DNA of 64,000 nt from Massospora cicadina (GCA_022478985.1 JAKSZP010014520.1:124001-188000); one strand, 5' to 3'. Numbered from the stretch's first letter, positions 34,560-46,202 are shown. Notes: generated from the sequence alone by a model not told the origin. Numbers and translations: made by a program.

Positions 34560-35615
34560 GGTGAATTTTCCATGACCCTTAGCACAACTAGGAATCATTA
34601 TGAGCATGCACAAGGCAGTCAGACATGGTTGGGTGTATAAGACTATGGAGTTGCTGCACCCCCAGTACTATTGGGAAAGTATGAACTTCTATGTGATCAA
34701 AACCATTTCCTGTTGCCATCAGTGCCAAGTGGAAAAGCCGCACCGCCAGAAGACCTCATACCAGTTAGTGAAGCCGCACTTTACTTGGCATACAGTTTCC
34801 CTTGATGTCGTTGGTCCTCTGCCAATGGGAGCTAACTGGTCCAAGTATATTCTGGTGGCAATTGACCATTTGACCAGGTGGGTTGAGGCGCGGGCCATTC
34901 AGGATCTGGGAGCGGTTACTGTGGCTAAGTTTGTATTGGAATGCATCATTCAGCGTCGCAGCTGTCCGCAGTTATCCTTACCAACAATGCCACTAATTTT
35001 ACCTCTCACATACTTTCCAAGCTCAACGAAATGATGGCCATCCGCGGGGTTCTAACAACCCCATATCACTCCAAGTTCAACGGAATGGTTGAACGGGTTA
35101 ATGGGACCCTGGTGAATATACTATGGAAGCTGATCACAGATAGGTCCTCAAATTAGAATACCCTCCTTTCTACCACAGTGTTCTCCTACAACATTAGCTA
35201 CCATTCTGCCATGGGGAAAAGCCCATTCCAACTTTTTTATGGATGGCACCCCACTCTACCCGCACTTCTATATACCTGTGTGGAGGACACTGGCGGAATA
35301 GATCCACAATGCTATTTGACCACCCTAATGAATATGCTGATTAAACTACAAACTGAAGCATACTCGTTCAGCCTAGGCAAGAAAATCAAAAATCAGGCTA
35401 CCAATCAGGTTCAGCGAAGTGGTCTAGCACAGTTCAAGATGGATACATGGTCCTATTCCATGATCAACATGGGTTCAGATGGAAACACAAGCTGGTCAGT
35501 ATATGGATTGGGCCATTCAAAGTTATTGAGAAGTCAGGTGTGAATGCCTATACTATCAAGGACCCCATTAGCAGTCAGATCATTAACTGAGTGCATGCAA
35601 AGTTCCTACGGGCGT
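34560..35615 (+). pseudogene. C integrase, broken
   Basis: H2C2 is visible ('HKAVRHGWVYKT', then CCHQC). The core starts 'VSLDVVGPLPMG' with first Asp kept. The second Asp block reads 'LTNNATNFTS' with Asn. 'GMVERVNGTL' gives the Glu region (34941-35156). 35178-35540 holds the C-terminus and 'WIGPFKVIEKSG' (GPF motif), ending 'VHAKFLRAY' near 35620, just before the purine tract. No chromodomain is seen. Confidence 0.88.
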
Positions 35616-35655
35616 ATAAGCAATAGTAGCCTTATCATCCAGTCAAAGGGGGTAA

Positions 35656-36154
35656 TGTCATGATTCCAATATGACTGGGTGATAAGCCCTAATTCGTTAT
35701 GGCAGAATGGATAGAATCTGCCATGTTTAATATGAGTAATGATTATTCAAGCGCCTAGAGATGAGGTGATATTGGGTTGTTGGGAAATCGCCTCAAATTA
35801 GGCAATTGTGAATTTAACAAATGAAGAATTGATGGAACCAATGAGATATGGCGAATTGAATTACTAAGCCATGGAAGCAGTAGCATCTGAAGTCACTACA
35901 ATATAGGCAAGACAATATGATTAAGAGGGGAGGATGTTAATAAGTTGAGAAGAGAGAAACAGCGAGGATTTGCCGTTTTATTTTATTAAATAAAGAGTAT
36001 AGTGGGAGCAAGTGCTCCATATTATTAAAATAGTTTATTTTGTTGTTTAAAAGGGCAACGATCATCATATTGTTGGTCCTATTGCTCAGTGGGCCAAACC
36101 CTGTGCAAAATCCCTTATGACGTATATTAACAATTCCGCCAATTTTTTATAACA
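35656..36154 (+). repeat. C 3' LTR (about 499 bp)
   Basis: Starts TGTCATGATTCC after AAAGGGGGTAA and ends near 'ttataaca'. It is the SINE-free counterpart of 21615-22403. Confidence 0.83.
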
Positions 36155-36350
36155 AAAACTAAAAGTCATAAATAGAAAAGTGTAAGGGGCATTAAATACT
36201 GTAGGACTTCAGAGGCTCAGATAAGGAACTCAGGATATATGAAGCTTTCTCCATCGCCAAGTCTAGGGAGCGCGCCACACTGAGATCACTGAAGTTGCCT
36301 ACCGCTCCCATATTGAGGAGGGCTTATATGGTGACCTCACCTGTCTCTGA
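36155..36350 (-). pseudogene. B protease remnant
   Basis: The minus strand at about 36240-36335 reads 'LLNMGAVGNFSDLSVARSLDL', a retropepsin block in which D-T/S-G has become N-M-G. Element C inserted just downstream. It joins the B gag on the right to the pol pieces at 21614 and below. Confidence 0.7.
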
Positions 36351-37546
36351 GGGTAAGGAGACCAGAAACAGAAAATAGACTTGATCCTCTTTATTGGTTA
36401 GATAAAGAGAAAGGGCACAGAGGAATAAGCATGACCTAATATAAGAAGTGGTTGCTTGGGAGGTGTAAGACTGGGTCATTCTTGAGGCAAAGGAGTCACT
36501 TTCTCTTTGCCCCAAATAGAAAGGTGAGGGTTAATGAGTACACCTGCTTCTCCCTCCTCAGGGGAGGAGTAGGAGTCAAGAAGGGAGACAATGGCACCGG
36601 GAAGAACAGGTTCCAAATATTGGGAACCCACCAGAGCCCCTCCTGAACAAGGGTAGGAACATGGGACACAGTGGGTAGGTGCTCCCTCAGAGGGGGATAT
36701 CCAAGGTGGACCTGAAAGGGGTCAAAGGGCCACAAGGACAGGGAGACATTTCCCTTGTCCATAAACATTGGCTGAGATAGAGGGATGGTGCACGTCACCC
36801 TGAGTGCCACAACGGCAAGTGTGGGGATATGGAAGGGTCTGTCCCTAATTGAGTGAGCTACAGAAAAAACAACTCCTAGGGACCCTGGGAGAGGTTCCCA
36901 GGATGGGTGAGCAGCTGAGGAGGAGCCCAAGGTGGCCTGGAAGGCAGAGATAGCAATTTTGAAAGGGATTAACACAGTGGTAAACAAGGCCACAAAGGCT
37001 TTAATTAGGGAGGATAGGTCTGTAGCTGAATGTCCTAATGTAAAGAGGCAGAGGAGAAGTAAGGGTCTTAACTCAGGGGCTGAGTAGCTGAGGTTACTAG
37101 CACAAGCAGAGGTATATGGTTGCCAGTCTTGGCTGCAGAGTGGATCACCTCTTAACTCAGCGGCAGGCATCCCCTTCCAAGCGTCAAGGATAGCTACAAT
37201 CTGTTGGACGTCATAGGGGGTGGGGATTTCCCGCCGTTGGTGGTGTAGTACACATGGAGCTCTTCCAGGACACCCAGGACTTGGTTGGCCATCTTATCAG
37301 AAGTAATAAGTGGGACCCCCAGCCCTATCATGTTGACTGAGGGAGTGACACTGGTAACCAGGGCTTGGCAGGGTGGGATTTAGTTCTCTGAGACTTGTCT
37401 GCAAGCTCAGATGAACAAGGAAGAAGACCAACAAGAAAAGACCAGGTCACAGATGGAGTGCACATTCAGGGTGAGTACATAGGCCAACCCTTTGCCAATA
37501 CCAGAGAGGAGGGCGTAGAAGGCTGTGACAACTGGTTAGTTCATTA
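36324..37546 (-). pseudogene. B gag region, broken
   Basis: The minus strand from 37546 leftward holds the leader and gag. 36496-37170 is the longest open frame (224 codons, Leu/Pro-rich), but other frames around it ('DVQQIVAILDAWKGM' near 37180) look more Gag-like, so the true frame is uncertain. No zinc knuckle is seen. No TGG-type primer site lies next to the LTR edge at 37546. Confidence 0.5.
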
Positions 37547-37859
37547 TGCCATGGATCTGTCTGATAAAAATTAGATTGGGTTCCCAATCAGGGTGCATGA
37601 GTGCCCAGTGGAAAGCCCAGAATGCCATGGGCGCAGTGGTCCATATGACTTGGATGAGCGGGGTTCTAGTTGGAATGTGAGGGAAGCAAAAGTTCAATGA
37701 TGTACCAAATGCCACAATGCAAACCAAATGACTGTAATGGTAGCAACTGCAAGCCTTTCAGGGCAAACCCAAGGGTGAGGGAGGCAGGGAAGATGACAAC
37801 TCCTCAGGGGTTCACAGTTTCAGGACTTCAGATTTAAAAGGATAAGGTTGCAGGACAAC
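37547..37859 (-). repeat. B 5' LTR, left part
   Basis: Matches 15860-16172 of the other LTR; interrupted at 37860 by element A. Starts TGCCATGGATC, where the partner has TGTCATGAATC. Confidence 0.9.
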
Positions 37860-38704
37860 TGTCATGGTTAAATGACATCATAATGGGGACCAACCCTAAG
37901 GATAAGGCTGGGCGACAGGAGGCCCAAAAGGTGAAGCTTCAGGCCCTTCCTGACCTCAGGCACACAGTAGACTAAGGCTGGGTACAAGCTAAATATGTCC
38001 AGGTTGGTATTAGTGAAGTGCAGAACGCACAGCCCCTTTCATTGGCCCAGGCGTTAAAATGAACAGTATATTCAATTAATAACAATGGCACTATTTCGTT
38101 AATTGAGGAACAGGGATTTGAAACTCATCCATTTACAAAACTACGCGTTCAGGTCAGATTCAACTTCAATTGATTACTTGAATGAAGTCAGATTCAGTTT
38201 ATTCTACCAATTTGGATGGTAGTGTTTGCCTATTGGTGAATCAGTTCTTGGGCCCACTTCAGCAAACCCCAAAATTCCCTGACAAAGTTTAAATATGTTT
38301 TCCATGACCAACATTCCTTGTTAGTCGACTTTCCCAATAAATATTTTTCGTTTTACATTTTATCTGATATTTCAAACAATCCTGTGCACAAACCTCTTTG
38401 AGGAGGTCTTGCGCTCCAGTAACCTTGACATTTTATGTATAATTAGGCTATCCCCTAGTGCACCGTTGGTTCTCCCAGGTTCCCTCCAACCTGGGTCGCT
38501 TACCCCCTTCCTCTTTGTGCACCGTGTCACTTTTGGTGGGTTATTTATTATAAAATCGCACTTCTATGCTTAAGTTGTTATTGCTCCAGCACCCTCTGCT
38601 GGGCTCTAATAACTTATATACTAATGGCTAGTTCCCTGGCGTTGGCCTTGTGCACCATGCACTACCACACTGGGAACAGTAGAGTTATAGACACTCTCCT
38701 CACA
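37860..38704 (+). repeat. A 5' LTR (845 bp)
   Basis: Starts TGTCATGGTTAAATG and ends GACACTCTCCTCACA. It matches 44016-44863. The next bases (TTAGTTGACCAACAAC) do not start with TGG, so tRNA priming of the usual type is not evident. Confidence 0.93.
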
Positions 38705-38924
38705 TTAGTTGACCAACAACCTCTCAATGTTATGTGCATGAACTTTTTCCGTGTGGAACTTTTCTGAAAAGTAAATGGTGGGCGCCAGCTGTGGGCTTCA
38801 GCTGTGGTCAGCTGCACCGCTGTTTCCTCTTTTTCCTGAAAGTTGGAGCAACTTGGCGTTTTTATGGTTGCCTCCAACTGGAAAGTACCCATTCTTTGCT
38901 CATAACTGATAGATATGGACGCTT

Positions 38925-39722
38925 TTGGGTATGAAAGTTGTGATTCCCCAACTTTCTGCTAAAATTCACAAAATCAATTTAACTAAGCATGTTTTACTTC
39001 AACAGCGCGTTCAGATGATGCCAGAAGACTTGACGCAGATGAGCCTGAGAACTTTGGACTTGGATAACGTCGGGCGCTCAATTGCAGCTAGGGGAATAGG
39101 GTTTTTAGCTTCTAAAAACGCTTTTTATGATGAAAATCTTATTCAAGCCTCTGAGCCGTTTCTTAGCTTTTATGGCCTAAATGAGAACCCTATTCCAATA
39201 TATCAAATAACCCCTGAGAATCCTCGTTTGACCCCTACCATAATCCGTGGCACTCAGGAAGTGGAAAAAGAACTTCGTTTTAAGTATGATAAAGTATATG
39301 CACCTGCAGAAGGCATGGAGTATGTGGCCTCAGTAGTAATAGTGGCCAACTATCCCACCCCCTTCTATAATTTCAAAACATACACTGATGGTATTCTAGA
39401 GCCAAAGGAAGAATTTTCTGGTAAATTGTTGGCGTTTTCTGCATTAAATAAAGACCATTCAGGGTATTTTCTACTGACCACTATCCTGTCCTCCCCTTTA
39501 GGGAAATTCAGCACCACTATCCTGATGGATACTGGCGCCACGGAAAACTTTATAGACCAGATCCTAGCTTACTACCATGGGCTGAGTTACTTACCTGGTG
39601 GTATGGTTAGGGGAGGGGCGTCCCAAGGTATTCCCACTCTGAAGGTCGTTGGGACAGTGGACTATCAGGTTGGCAAATACCACTTGTCTGATCACTTCCA
39701 AGCTATCAAAAACCTCTTGTAG
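38925..39722 (+). CDS. A first frame: unknown N-terminal domain plus protease
   Basis: This 265-codon open frame starts about 220 bp after the 5' LTR. Residues 1-190 match no Gag feature I know: no CCHC knuckle, a mixed sequence starting 'MGMKVVIPQLSAKIHK'. Residues about 195-245 read 'FSTTILMDTGATENFIDQIL', a retropepsin with DTG intact. A second open frame (39732-40088) continues the region to the reverse transcriptase after a stop. It may be the C-terminal end of a gag-pol whose gag was deleted, or a gag-less subfamily. Translation status is unknown; the rest of pol is frameshifted. Confidence 0.55.
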   Translation: MGMKVVIPQLSAKIHKINLTKHVLLQQRVQMMPEDLTQMSLRTLDLDNVGRSIAARGIGFLASKNAFYDENLIQASEPFLSFYGLNENPIPIYQITPENPRLTPTIIRGTQEVEKELRFKYDKVYAPAEGMEYVASVVIVANYPTPFYNFKTYTDGILEPKEEFSGKLLAFSALNKDHSGYFLLTTILSSPLGKFSTTILMDTGATENFIDQILAYYHGLSYLPGGMVRGGASQGIPTLKVVGTVDYQVGKYHLSDHFQAIKNLL

Positions 39723-40179
39723 CCTATCATTTTGGTTGTGGAGTGGTGGCGGAAGTTTGACGTTAGAACCAACTTGAAAGAGAATACCCTATCCCTAACA
39801 GTAAATAATGGTCGCACACTAGTTGTTCCTTTGTCTGAGGCTGACGCTCAGGGCGACTTGCTCCACTGGCACCACCTTCACACCCTTAGCCTTTCCTCTA
39901 TTCTAAAGCCCACTGTGGTGGTTCCCCTACCTTTTTGTTTGGAGGGTTTGGAATCTTCCTTTGATGCAGCTTCAGCTGACGCACTACCTGATCATCCCAA
40001 GTATGACTGTGACTTCAAACTCACTGTGGATCTGGTGCATATTTCTTCTTCATTTACCCCTTGGCCATCCAGGAGGAAGAGGCGTTAGATGTGTGGGTGA
40101 AGGAGCATTGAGCCAAAGGCGCGATTTTTCAGTGGACCTCCCCTGTTTTCTCCCCACTTCTCTTTGTTGAGAAGGTTGA

Positions 40180-41411
40180 TGGTACTCTACGCCCATGCAT
40201 AGACTATGGGAACCTCAACAACGTTACTGTACCAGACCTCCATCCCATCCCTTTAAATTCACAGATTGCGCGCAATGTAGAGAAGGCGAAGGTCTTCTCC
40301 AAGTTGGATTGCCTCAATGCATTCAATCAGATTTGGATTAAAAAGGGACAAGAGTGGTTAACCACATTTCACACCAGAAAAGGGATTTTTCAATTTGAGT
40401 CATGCCTTTTGGGCTTAAGAATGCCCCTGCCATCTTTCAACGCCGCATTGATGCAGCGTTGGGGGACTTGTTGGGGTATGCGCAGTTTCCTACATGGATG
40501 ATATCCTGGTGTTTTCCCCCAAACTGGAGTCTCATGCAGTACATCTTTGGCAAGTAGTGGAGAGGTCAAAGGCAGCCAGTCTTACGCTGAAAATTAGCAA
40601 GGGTTTTTTCAAGTCCCAGGTCACATTTCTGGGCAACGTCGTGTTTGACCAAGGACACATGTTAGCTTCAGACAAGGAGAAGGCTATTCGTGAGTGGCCC
40701 ACCCTCACCTTGGTCAAGGAATTGATGAGCTTTTTGGGGATGTGTACGTTCCTCAAAAAGTTCACACCCAATCTTTCTGAGGTGGCAGCTCCCTTATACA
40801 AGGCTAGTGGTGCCAAGGTGCTTCAGTGGTCCCCCGTTTTGGAAGATGCTTTCCAAGCAGTGAAGTGCACCCTGTTGTCCACATCTGTTATTCGCCATGT
40901 TGACCCCTCAAAGGAGTTCATCGTTTTTACTGATGCCTCCAACTTTTCCATAGCGGCTGCCTTGTTACAAGTAGGTGAAGATGGGGTAGAGCATCTGGTG
41001 GGATATTTTTCTAGTAAAATGTCTTTGCCAGAGTTGAATTACGCCGTTTATGACAAGGAGTTACTGGCAGTGGTGGAGGCGCTGACTTATTGGCGTCACC
41101 ACTTGCATGGCTCATCCCAACCTTTCCAGGTACATACAGACAACCGTGCCTTGCTGTACTACCGCTCTCCTCATGTCTTAACCCCACGGCAGACCCGTTG
41201 GCATGAGACCCTTGCCCAATTTGTATTCTCTTATGAGTTCATCAAGGGCAAGGATAATGGTTTGGTGGATGCTTTGAGCCGCAACCCTGCTTTAGCGCCT
41301 GATCCCAAGGAGGTAGAAGTTCATAACACACAGTTGATGATTCTGCCAAATAAAATTGTGCCCCAACTTCCCTCTCCCCCGCCCAGCGGGCCAGCGCTTG
41401 CAACTCTGTAA
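40180..41411 (+). pseudogene. A reverse transcriptase and RNase H
   Basis: 40180-40490 gives fingers and palm ('DYGNLNNVTVPDLHPIPL', 'FSKLDCLNAFNQI') with at least one shift before the active site. YMDD is intact at 40491-40502. The open frame 40494-41411 (305 codons) continues with thumb and connection ('ELMSFLGMCTFLKKF'), then RNase H ('IVFTDASNFSIAAALLQ', 'DKELLAVVEAL', 'VHTDNRALLYY', 'GLVDALSR') with its acidic residues present. This is the longest uninterrupted pol piece in the window. The frameshift near 40440 makes it non-functional as written. Confidence 0.9.
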
Positions 41412-43738
41412 AATGTGGAGAAATATAGTATGTTCAGAAAGGTAGTCCTTTCTCAGCTGCTAGCAGCCAATATACTATGATACTTGCTAAGAGTGCTTTG
41501 AATCAAGAGATCTATCCAGGGGCTATCACATGAAGGATGAGATGGTGTAGTTTCAGGGGCGCCTATGGGTTCCTGCTGGACCACTGCACCTGGAAATCAT
41601 CCAAGACCATTGTCACAAAATCGACCTTGGGCTCCGCTAGTGTGCCAGGCCAACCAGTATGAAGACTGGTGGCCCTTTGCTATTTCGTCTTAATTGGCGT
41701 ACCAACCACTATAAGTCCTGCATCCAACCTACCAACTAACCACCAACAGCTTCGCCTTTAGCCCCAGGCGTCCTTGTCATGTGCCCCGGAAAGTCCTGCC
41801 CCCTTCCTGGGAAGCTCAGGCACTCCCGCGCTGCCCCACCCTCATGACCCTTCACCAACCCATCTGAGCATGCCCCAGCGAGTCCATCCCCCTTCTTGGG
41901 CGGCTATGGCACCTCCCGCGCTGCACCCCACTAGGGTTGGTGGCTATGCATCCCACCACTGGTAGCCAGCTGTCCAGGTTCCCACTGGTTCCTCATAAGG
42001 AGGAGGTATGAGAGCTGGCAGCGCTGGCCACTCCAGATGTGATCACCTGCGCCTTTGGGAATCTCCTATCCTATCTTCCCCACTCTAGTGGCTCTTGCTA
42101 CTTCAAACAAATAGGAAAATAGGCAAATGAGAGATGTTTATTTAGAGGGAATGAACGACTATTTATACTACTTTCAGGGCTACTGCGCCCAAGTGCTCTT
42201 TGGCCAATCATCTGCTGGAAAACCCATTAGCCTCTTGGTTCCAAAACCTCTATCAGATCATAAACTTTTCATAGTGATTCCCTCTTAGATTTCTCCTCTG
42301 ATCACTGAATATTAAATTAGGTCAATCCATCCTCAGCATAAGTTGCTGGTCGATCATATATAAATTCATTAATTAAATAAGACTTCAAGCATCCTTGACA
42401 TAAGTCGCTGGTGCTCTGAATTGGATGATGGAACCATTTTGTATGAGTCATAATGGATTCATCAGCTTTCCTTTGGAAACTCCTACAACAACTTTTGGAT
42501 GACATTTCAGCGGTAAATGCAGCTTCTGTTGAACCTAAACTCAAAATAAACATATAACATTAAATAGTATCAAGATAGGCGATTAGCCAGCAATTACACC
42601 TGACTAACTGAAACCTCTAATTCAAATACTATTGGAAGGATTCATCTGGTTAAAATCCTAACAACCATCATGATGGACTCGCTGTTGGTCATCCTGGTAA
42701 AGCAAAGATGTTGGAGTTAATACAATGCACGTACAATTGAAAGGGCTTGCCTGCTTCAGGTGGGGAGGTATTGTAAAGAGTGCCTGATCTGCAATCAGAT
42801 GAGACCCAATTGACGACCTTTAGTGGGGTTGTTGGTACCAGTCCAAAAAGCTGAAGGGCCCTGGACTTCCTTATTGGTGGATTTCATTGTGGAGTTACCT
42901 TTCTCTGATGGTTATGATGCCATCATGGTGGTGGTGGACCATTTTACAAAGTTCGCCCACTTTATTTCTTGCAGAATAACAATAACCGCAGCTGAGATGG
43001 CTAGAATCTTAGTCACTCATGTTTTTGCACTCCATGGGGTTTCCCAAGAAATAATCAATGACTGGGGACCCCAGTTTACCTCCCTCTTTTGGGAAGAGTT
43101 GTGTAAGACCCTTCAGATTTGCCCCTGCCGTTCAACTTCCTATCACCCCCCAATCAGATGGGCAGACTGAATGAGCAAATCAGTGCTTATAACAGTTTCT
43201 GCAGTGTTACACCGCCGCAGATCATTCAGATTGGATTTCTCACCTCCCTATGGCCCAATCTAGTTACAACAACAATTTGCATTCTTCTATCAATTGTTCC
43301 CCTTTTTTTGCCAACCATGGCTTTAACCCCACCTTTAACATGGAGTCTGGCTGTGGTTCTAAGGTTGAAGTGGTGGTGGACTTTGCCAAGACTTTCAAGA
43401 AGGTCCACCAGGGGGTTTCCACAAGTTTGGAGGTGGCAATGCAAGTTTATAAAGAGAACGCTGATGTTAAGCACCAAGTAGGTCCAGCATATAAGGAAGG
43501 GGATCTCATGATGTTTGATGCTCATAACATCCCTATCAAGCAGCCATGCAAGAAGCTGGGACCAAAGAGGATTGGCCCTTACCGCGTTGTTAAAAATGTG
43601 GGCCATACCTCATACCAGCTAGATCTTCCCTCTTCATTTTGGATCTTCTCTGTCTTCCATGAGAGCAAATTGATGTTGTATGAGGGCCCCCCACCAGAGA
43701 CTCCTGAGGCCTATCTCATGGATGGGGCGCCAGAGTGA
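41412..43738 (+). pseudogene. A integrase, split by solo LTR E
   Basis: The zinc finger is cut by E: 'LEIIQDH' ends at 41610 and 'HDGLAVGHPGKAKM' is read across the right junction after 42664. The core starts 'LLVDFIVELPFSDGYDAIMVVVDHF' (42880-42955) with Asp kept, then 'EIINDWGPQFTSLFW'. A shift lies in a C-run near 43150 before the 'SDGQTE' Glu block. 43250-43738 holds the C-terminal part with GPY ('KRIGPYRVVKNVGHTSYQL') and 'SVFHESKL'. Confidence 0.87.
41606..42668 (+). mobile_element. Solo LTR E (1053 bp) with TSD
   Basis: The block 41611-42663 starts TGTCACAAAATCG and ends AAAATCCTAACA. It is flanked by the perfect 5-bp duplication ACCAT (41606-41610 and 42664-42668). Removing it restores the zinc finger of the A integrase. 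No second copy of this LTR was found in the window, so it is a separate family. Orientation is not determined. The short frames inside it are not genes. Confidence 0.9.
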
Positions 43739-43905
43739 GAAGTGGAAGAAATAGTGCCTCCCGCCATGTTAAAAGAAGACTTGAGTATCTGGTATTCTGG
43801 AAGGGTTTTGACACTGCAGAGAACAGTTAGTTTCAGCGCACAACTGTGTGCATGCCCAAGATCTGATTGAAGTCTTCAACAAGCGTTTTCCCCATGCTGC
43901 TGGAT
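43738..43905 (+). pseudogene. A chromodomain, broken
   Basis: After the integrase stop the frames give 'VEEIV', then 'YLVFWKGFDTAENS' followed by a TAG where Trp is usual, then 'HAQDLIEVFNKRFPHA' in another frame. This is a chromodomain with one shift and one stop. Confidence 0.82.
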
Positions 43906-44015
43906 CTCAACCTAAACTGACCATTGCCGCCATGAAGTTGGCCCCAGCCCACAAGAACTTTTCCCTTGTGCAAGCCCCTGGAGGGGGGTTGAGCTCCATT
44001 GGGAGGAGAGGGTAA

Positions 44016-44863
44016 TGTCATGGTTAAATGACATCATAGTGAGGGACCAACTCTAAGGATAAGGATGGGTGACAGGAGGCCCAGAAGGTGAAGCTTCAGG
44101 CTCTCCCTGACCTCAAGCACACAGTAGACTAAGGCTGGGTATAAGCCAAATATGCCAGGTTGGTATTAGTGAAGTGCACAACGCACAGCTTTCATTGGCC
44201 CAGGCGTTAAAATGAACAGTATATTCAATTAATAACAATGGCACTATTTGGTTGATTGAGGAAAGGGGATTTGAAACTCATTCCATTTACAAAACTATGC
44301 ATTCAAGTCAGATCCAACTTCAATCAATTACTTGAGTGAAGTCAGTTTCAGTTTATTTTACCAATTTGGATGGTAGTGTTTGCCTATTTGGTGAATCAGT
44401 GCTTGGTTCCACTTCAGCAAACCCCAGATTTCCCTGACAAAGTTTAAATATGTTTTCCATGACCAACATTCCTTGTTGGTTGACTTTCCCAATAAATATT
44501 TTCCCATTTTACGTTTTATTTATGATATTTTGAACAATCCTGTGCATAAACCTCTTTGAGGATTTATCACAATTCATTAACCTTGCCATTTTAAATACAA
44601 GCAAGCTATCCCCTAGTGCACCATTGGTTCACCCAGGTTCCCTCCAACCTGGGTCGCCTACCCCCTTTCTCTTTGTGCACCGCGTCACCTTTGGTGGGTT
44701 ATTTATTATAAAAATTGCACTTCTCTGCTTAAGTTGTTATTGCTCCAGCACCCTCTGCTGGGCTCTAATAACTTAAGTACTAATGGCTAGTTTCCTAGCA
44801 TTGGCCTTGTACACTGTGCATTACCATGCTTGGAGCAGGAGAGTTATAAATACTCTCCTTTCA
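44016..44863 (+). repeat. A 3' LTR (848 bp)
   Basis: A direct repeat of 37860-38704, preceded by a purine tract ending GAGAGGGTAA. After 44868 the B LTR resumes. Confidence 0.93.
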
Positions 44864-46202
44864 ACATCAAGGAGCAGCACAAGGTCTGCTGCAGGATCAA
44901 TGGTAAGAGCAGGGTGAGAATGGGGCCCATGCAGAGTGTTAGGGCTGAGCTCTCCTTTATGGGGTGCTACAGGACCCTTGGGTGAGCAAGATTATTGGCA
45001 GGCAGGTTGGGCAATGGTCCCAAGTATAAATGGAAAAACAGAGGTCTTTCAGTGCTGCCCCAACTGAATAACAGCTTCCTGGGGTCCAATGGCATAGCAT
45101 ACAGCCAGATTTACACCAAATGGGCATGCAGTAGTGGTCAACAAAGCAGTTCATCATCTTTAACAAATTGATTTAGCAAATTTATGATGCACCACCAGGT
45201 GGTAGGGTCAATTGATTGGATAGCCCAGTTGATGAGCATTGGAAGTAGGATTTGGGTGGCAGCATGCTTTTCTGAATCAATCAGTGAAGTTTTTAGTATA
45301 TTTAAATGAGATGGATGGGGGCTGCAACAAGATGAACAATGGTTGCAAGAACTATTGGGTGCAAAACGTAAGAAGAGTAAAAAATGAATGCATAATGGCC
45401 CTGGGCAGAGCTGTTGCCTTAAAAATTGGGAAAATCACTTAGTGGAGGTGTTACAGGATTGATCATTTTGAGGTTATGATGGGATCTTGTTGGCTAGTAG
45501 GTAGTGGAGGGGGTGGTGCTTGAGAGCCTAGAAAAAAAATGAAAAAAAACTTATATAAATATTTATATATTTTTAGGGCCTAAGCCAGGTCAATGGTGCT
45601 GATCCAGGACCTGACCACCCAAGTTGGGCTGCTTTCATAATTTAAACTACCTGGATTTGTCCTAGAGAGCTAAGGCAGCTGGGATGAGTTATCTAATGCC
45701 CAGCCCAACACATAAATTGAGCTGCTCTACTGTTATAAACTGATAGGATCTGTCCCAAAGAGCTGAAGTAACTGGACAAGTCATTTGATGCATGATTCAA
45801 AATCTGAATCATACCCCTGATTTTATTTTCTGCACCAGCCAGTATAGACTGGCTCCCCAAGGCTGGAATTTGCAGACCATGCCTTGGGATAATCACAGGC
45901 AGTTTTATAAAATTCTGGAAGGTTTTTCTAGGGAAGTGGGGAGTCCCAGTGATCTGCACATGGCCCCTGGATTGCACAACCTCTCTGCAAACCCCCTCTA
46001 TTAACCCTAACAGGGTAGAGGAGGTGGGAAGAGGTGGGAACAGGAAATCCTTGGGAGAAAGATGGTCACCCAGCACTCATCTATCACATGTGCAAAGTTG
46101 CTCAGCTGCAACAAGGGGACCAATTGGGCCTTAGGACCCCTTTTTGTATTAAAAGGGTATTGTTCTCTATCCATATGCAGTGGTTAGCCACAGGGACTTA
46201 CA
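44864..46202 (-). repeat. B 5' LTR, right part
   Basis: Matches 16168-17501 after the A insertion site and ends GGGACTTACA at 46202. The following AATTG equals the bases before 15860. Confidence 0.9.

Larger units (their letters stand above)
21615..36154 (+). mobile_element. Element C (Ty3/gypsy, no chromodomain seen), carrying element D
   Basis: The 5' LTR is 21615-about 22403, the 3' LTR 35656-about 36154. The internal region is 22404-22497 and 31029-35655, split by element D. Without the SINE and its duplication the 5' LTR is about 486 bp against about 499 bp. A primer site follows the 5' LTR and a purine tract, AAAGGGGGTAA (35645-35655), precedes the 3' LTR. Gag, protease, reverse transcriptase, RNase H and integrase follow in plus order, all broken. 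Flanks share 'aaaacta' (near 21607 and 36155), but the exact 5-bp duplication is unresolved. Confidence 0.85.
37855..44868 (+). mobile_element. Chromovirus A (Ty3/gypsy) inserted in B 5' LTR
   Basis: LTRs are 37860-38704 (845 bp) and 44016-44863 (848 bp). Flanking 5 bp are ACAAC and ACATC; the uninterrupted paralogous site in the other B LTR reads CCAAC. The flanks rejoin to exactly the length of the empty site. The purine tract GGGAGGAGAGGGTAA abuts the 3' LTR. It contains solo LTR E. The coding order is a 5' frame with protease, reverse transcriptase, RNase H, integrase and chromodomain; a typical gag is not seen. The sampled 120 LTR bases differ at about 9 positions. Confidence 0.93.

Noticed and set aside
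21605..36165. A definite 5-bp duplication for element C
   Set aside because: Flanks share 'aaaacta', but the position relative to the LTR end differs by a few bases (ACTAT and ACTAA at best), so I left it open.
36496..37170. A 224-codon membrane-like protein on the minus strand
   Set aside because: It lies at the gag place of element B, and other frames of the same stretch look more Gag-like. The hydrophobic Leu/Pro content is probably a frame shadow.
38734..38934. Short frame after the A 5' LTR as a gag
   Set aside because: Only 66 codons, Cys/Phe-rich, no Gag features, and it is not in frame with the following protease frame.
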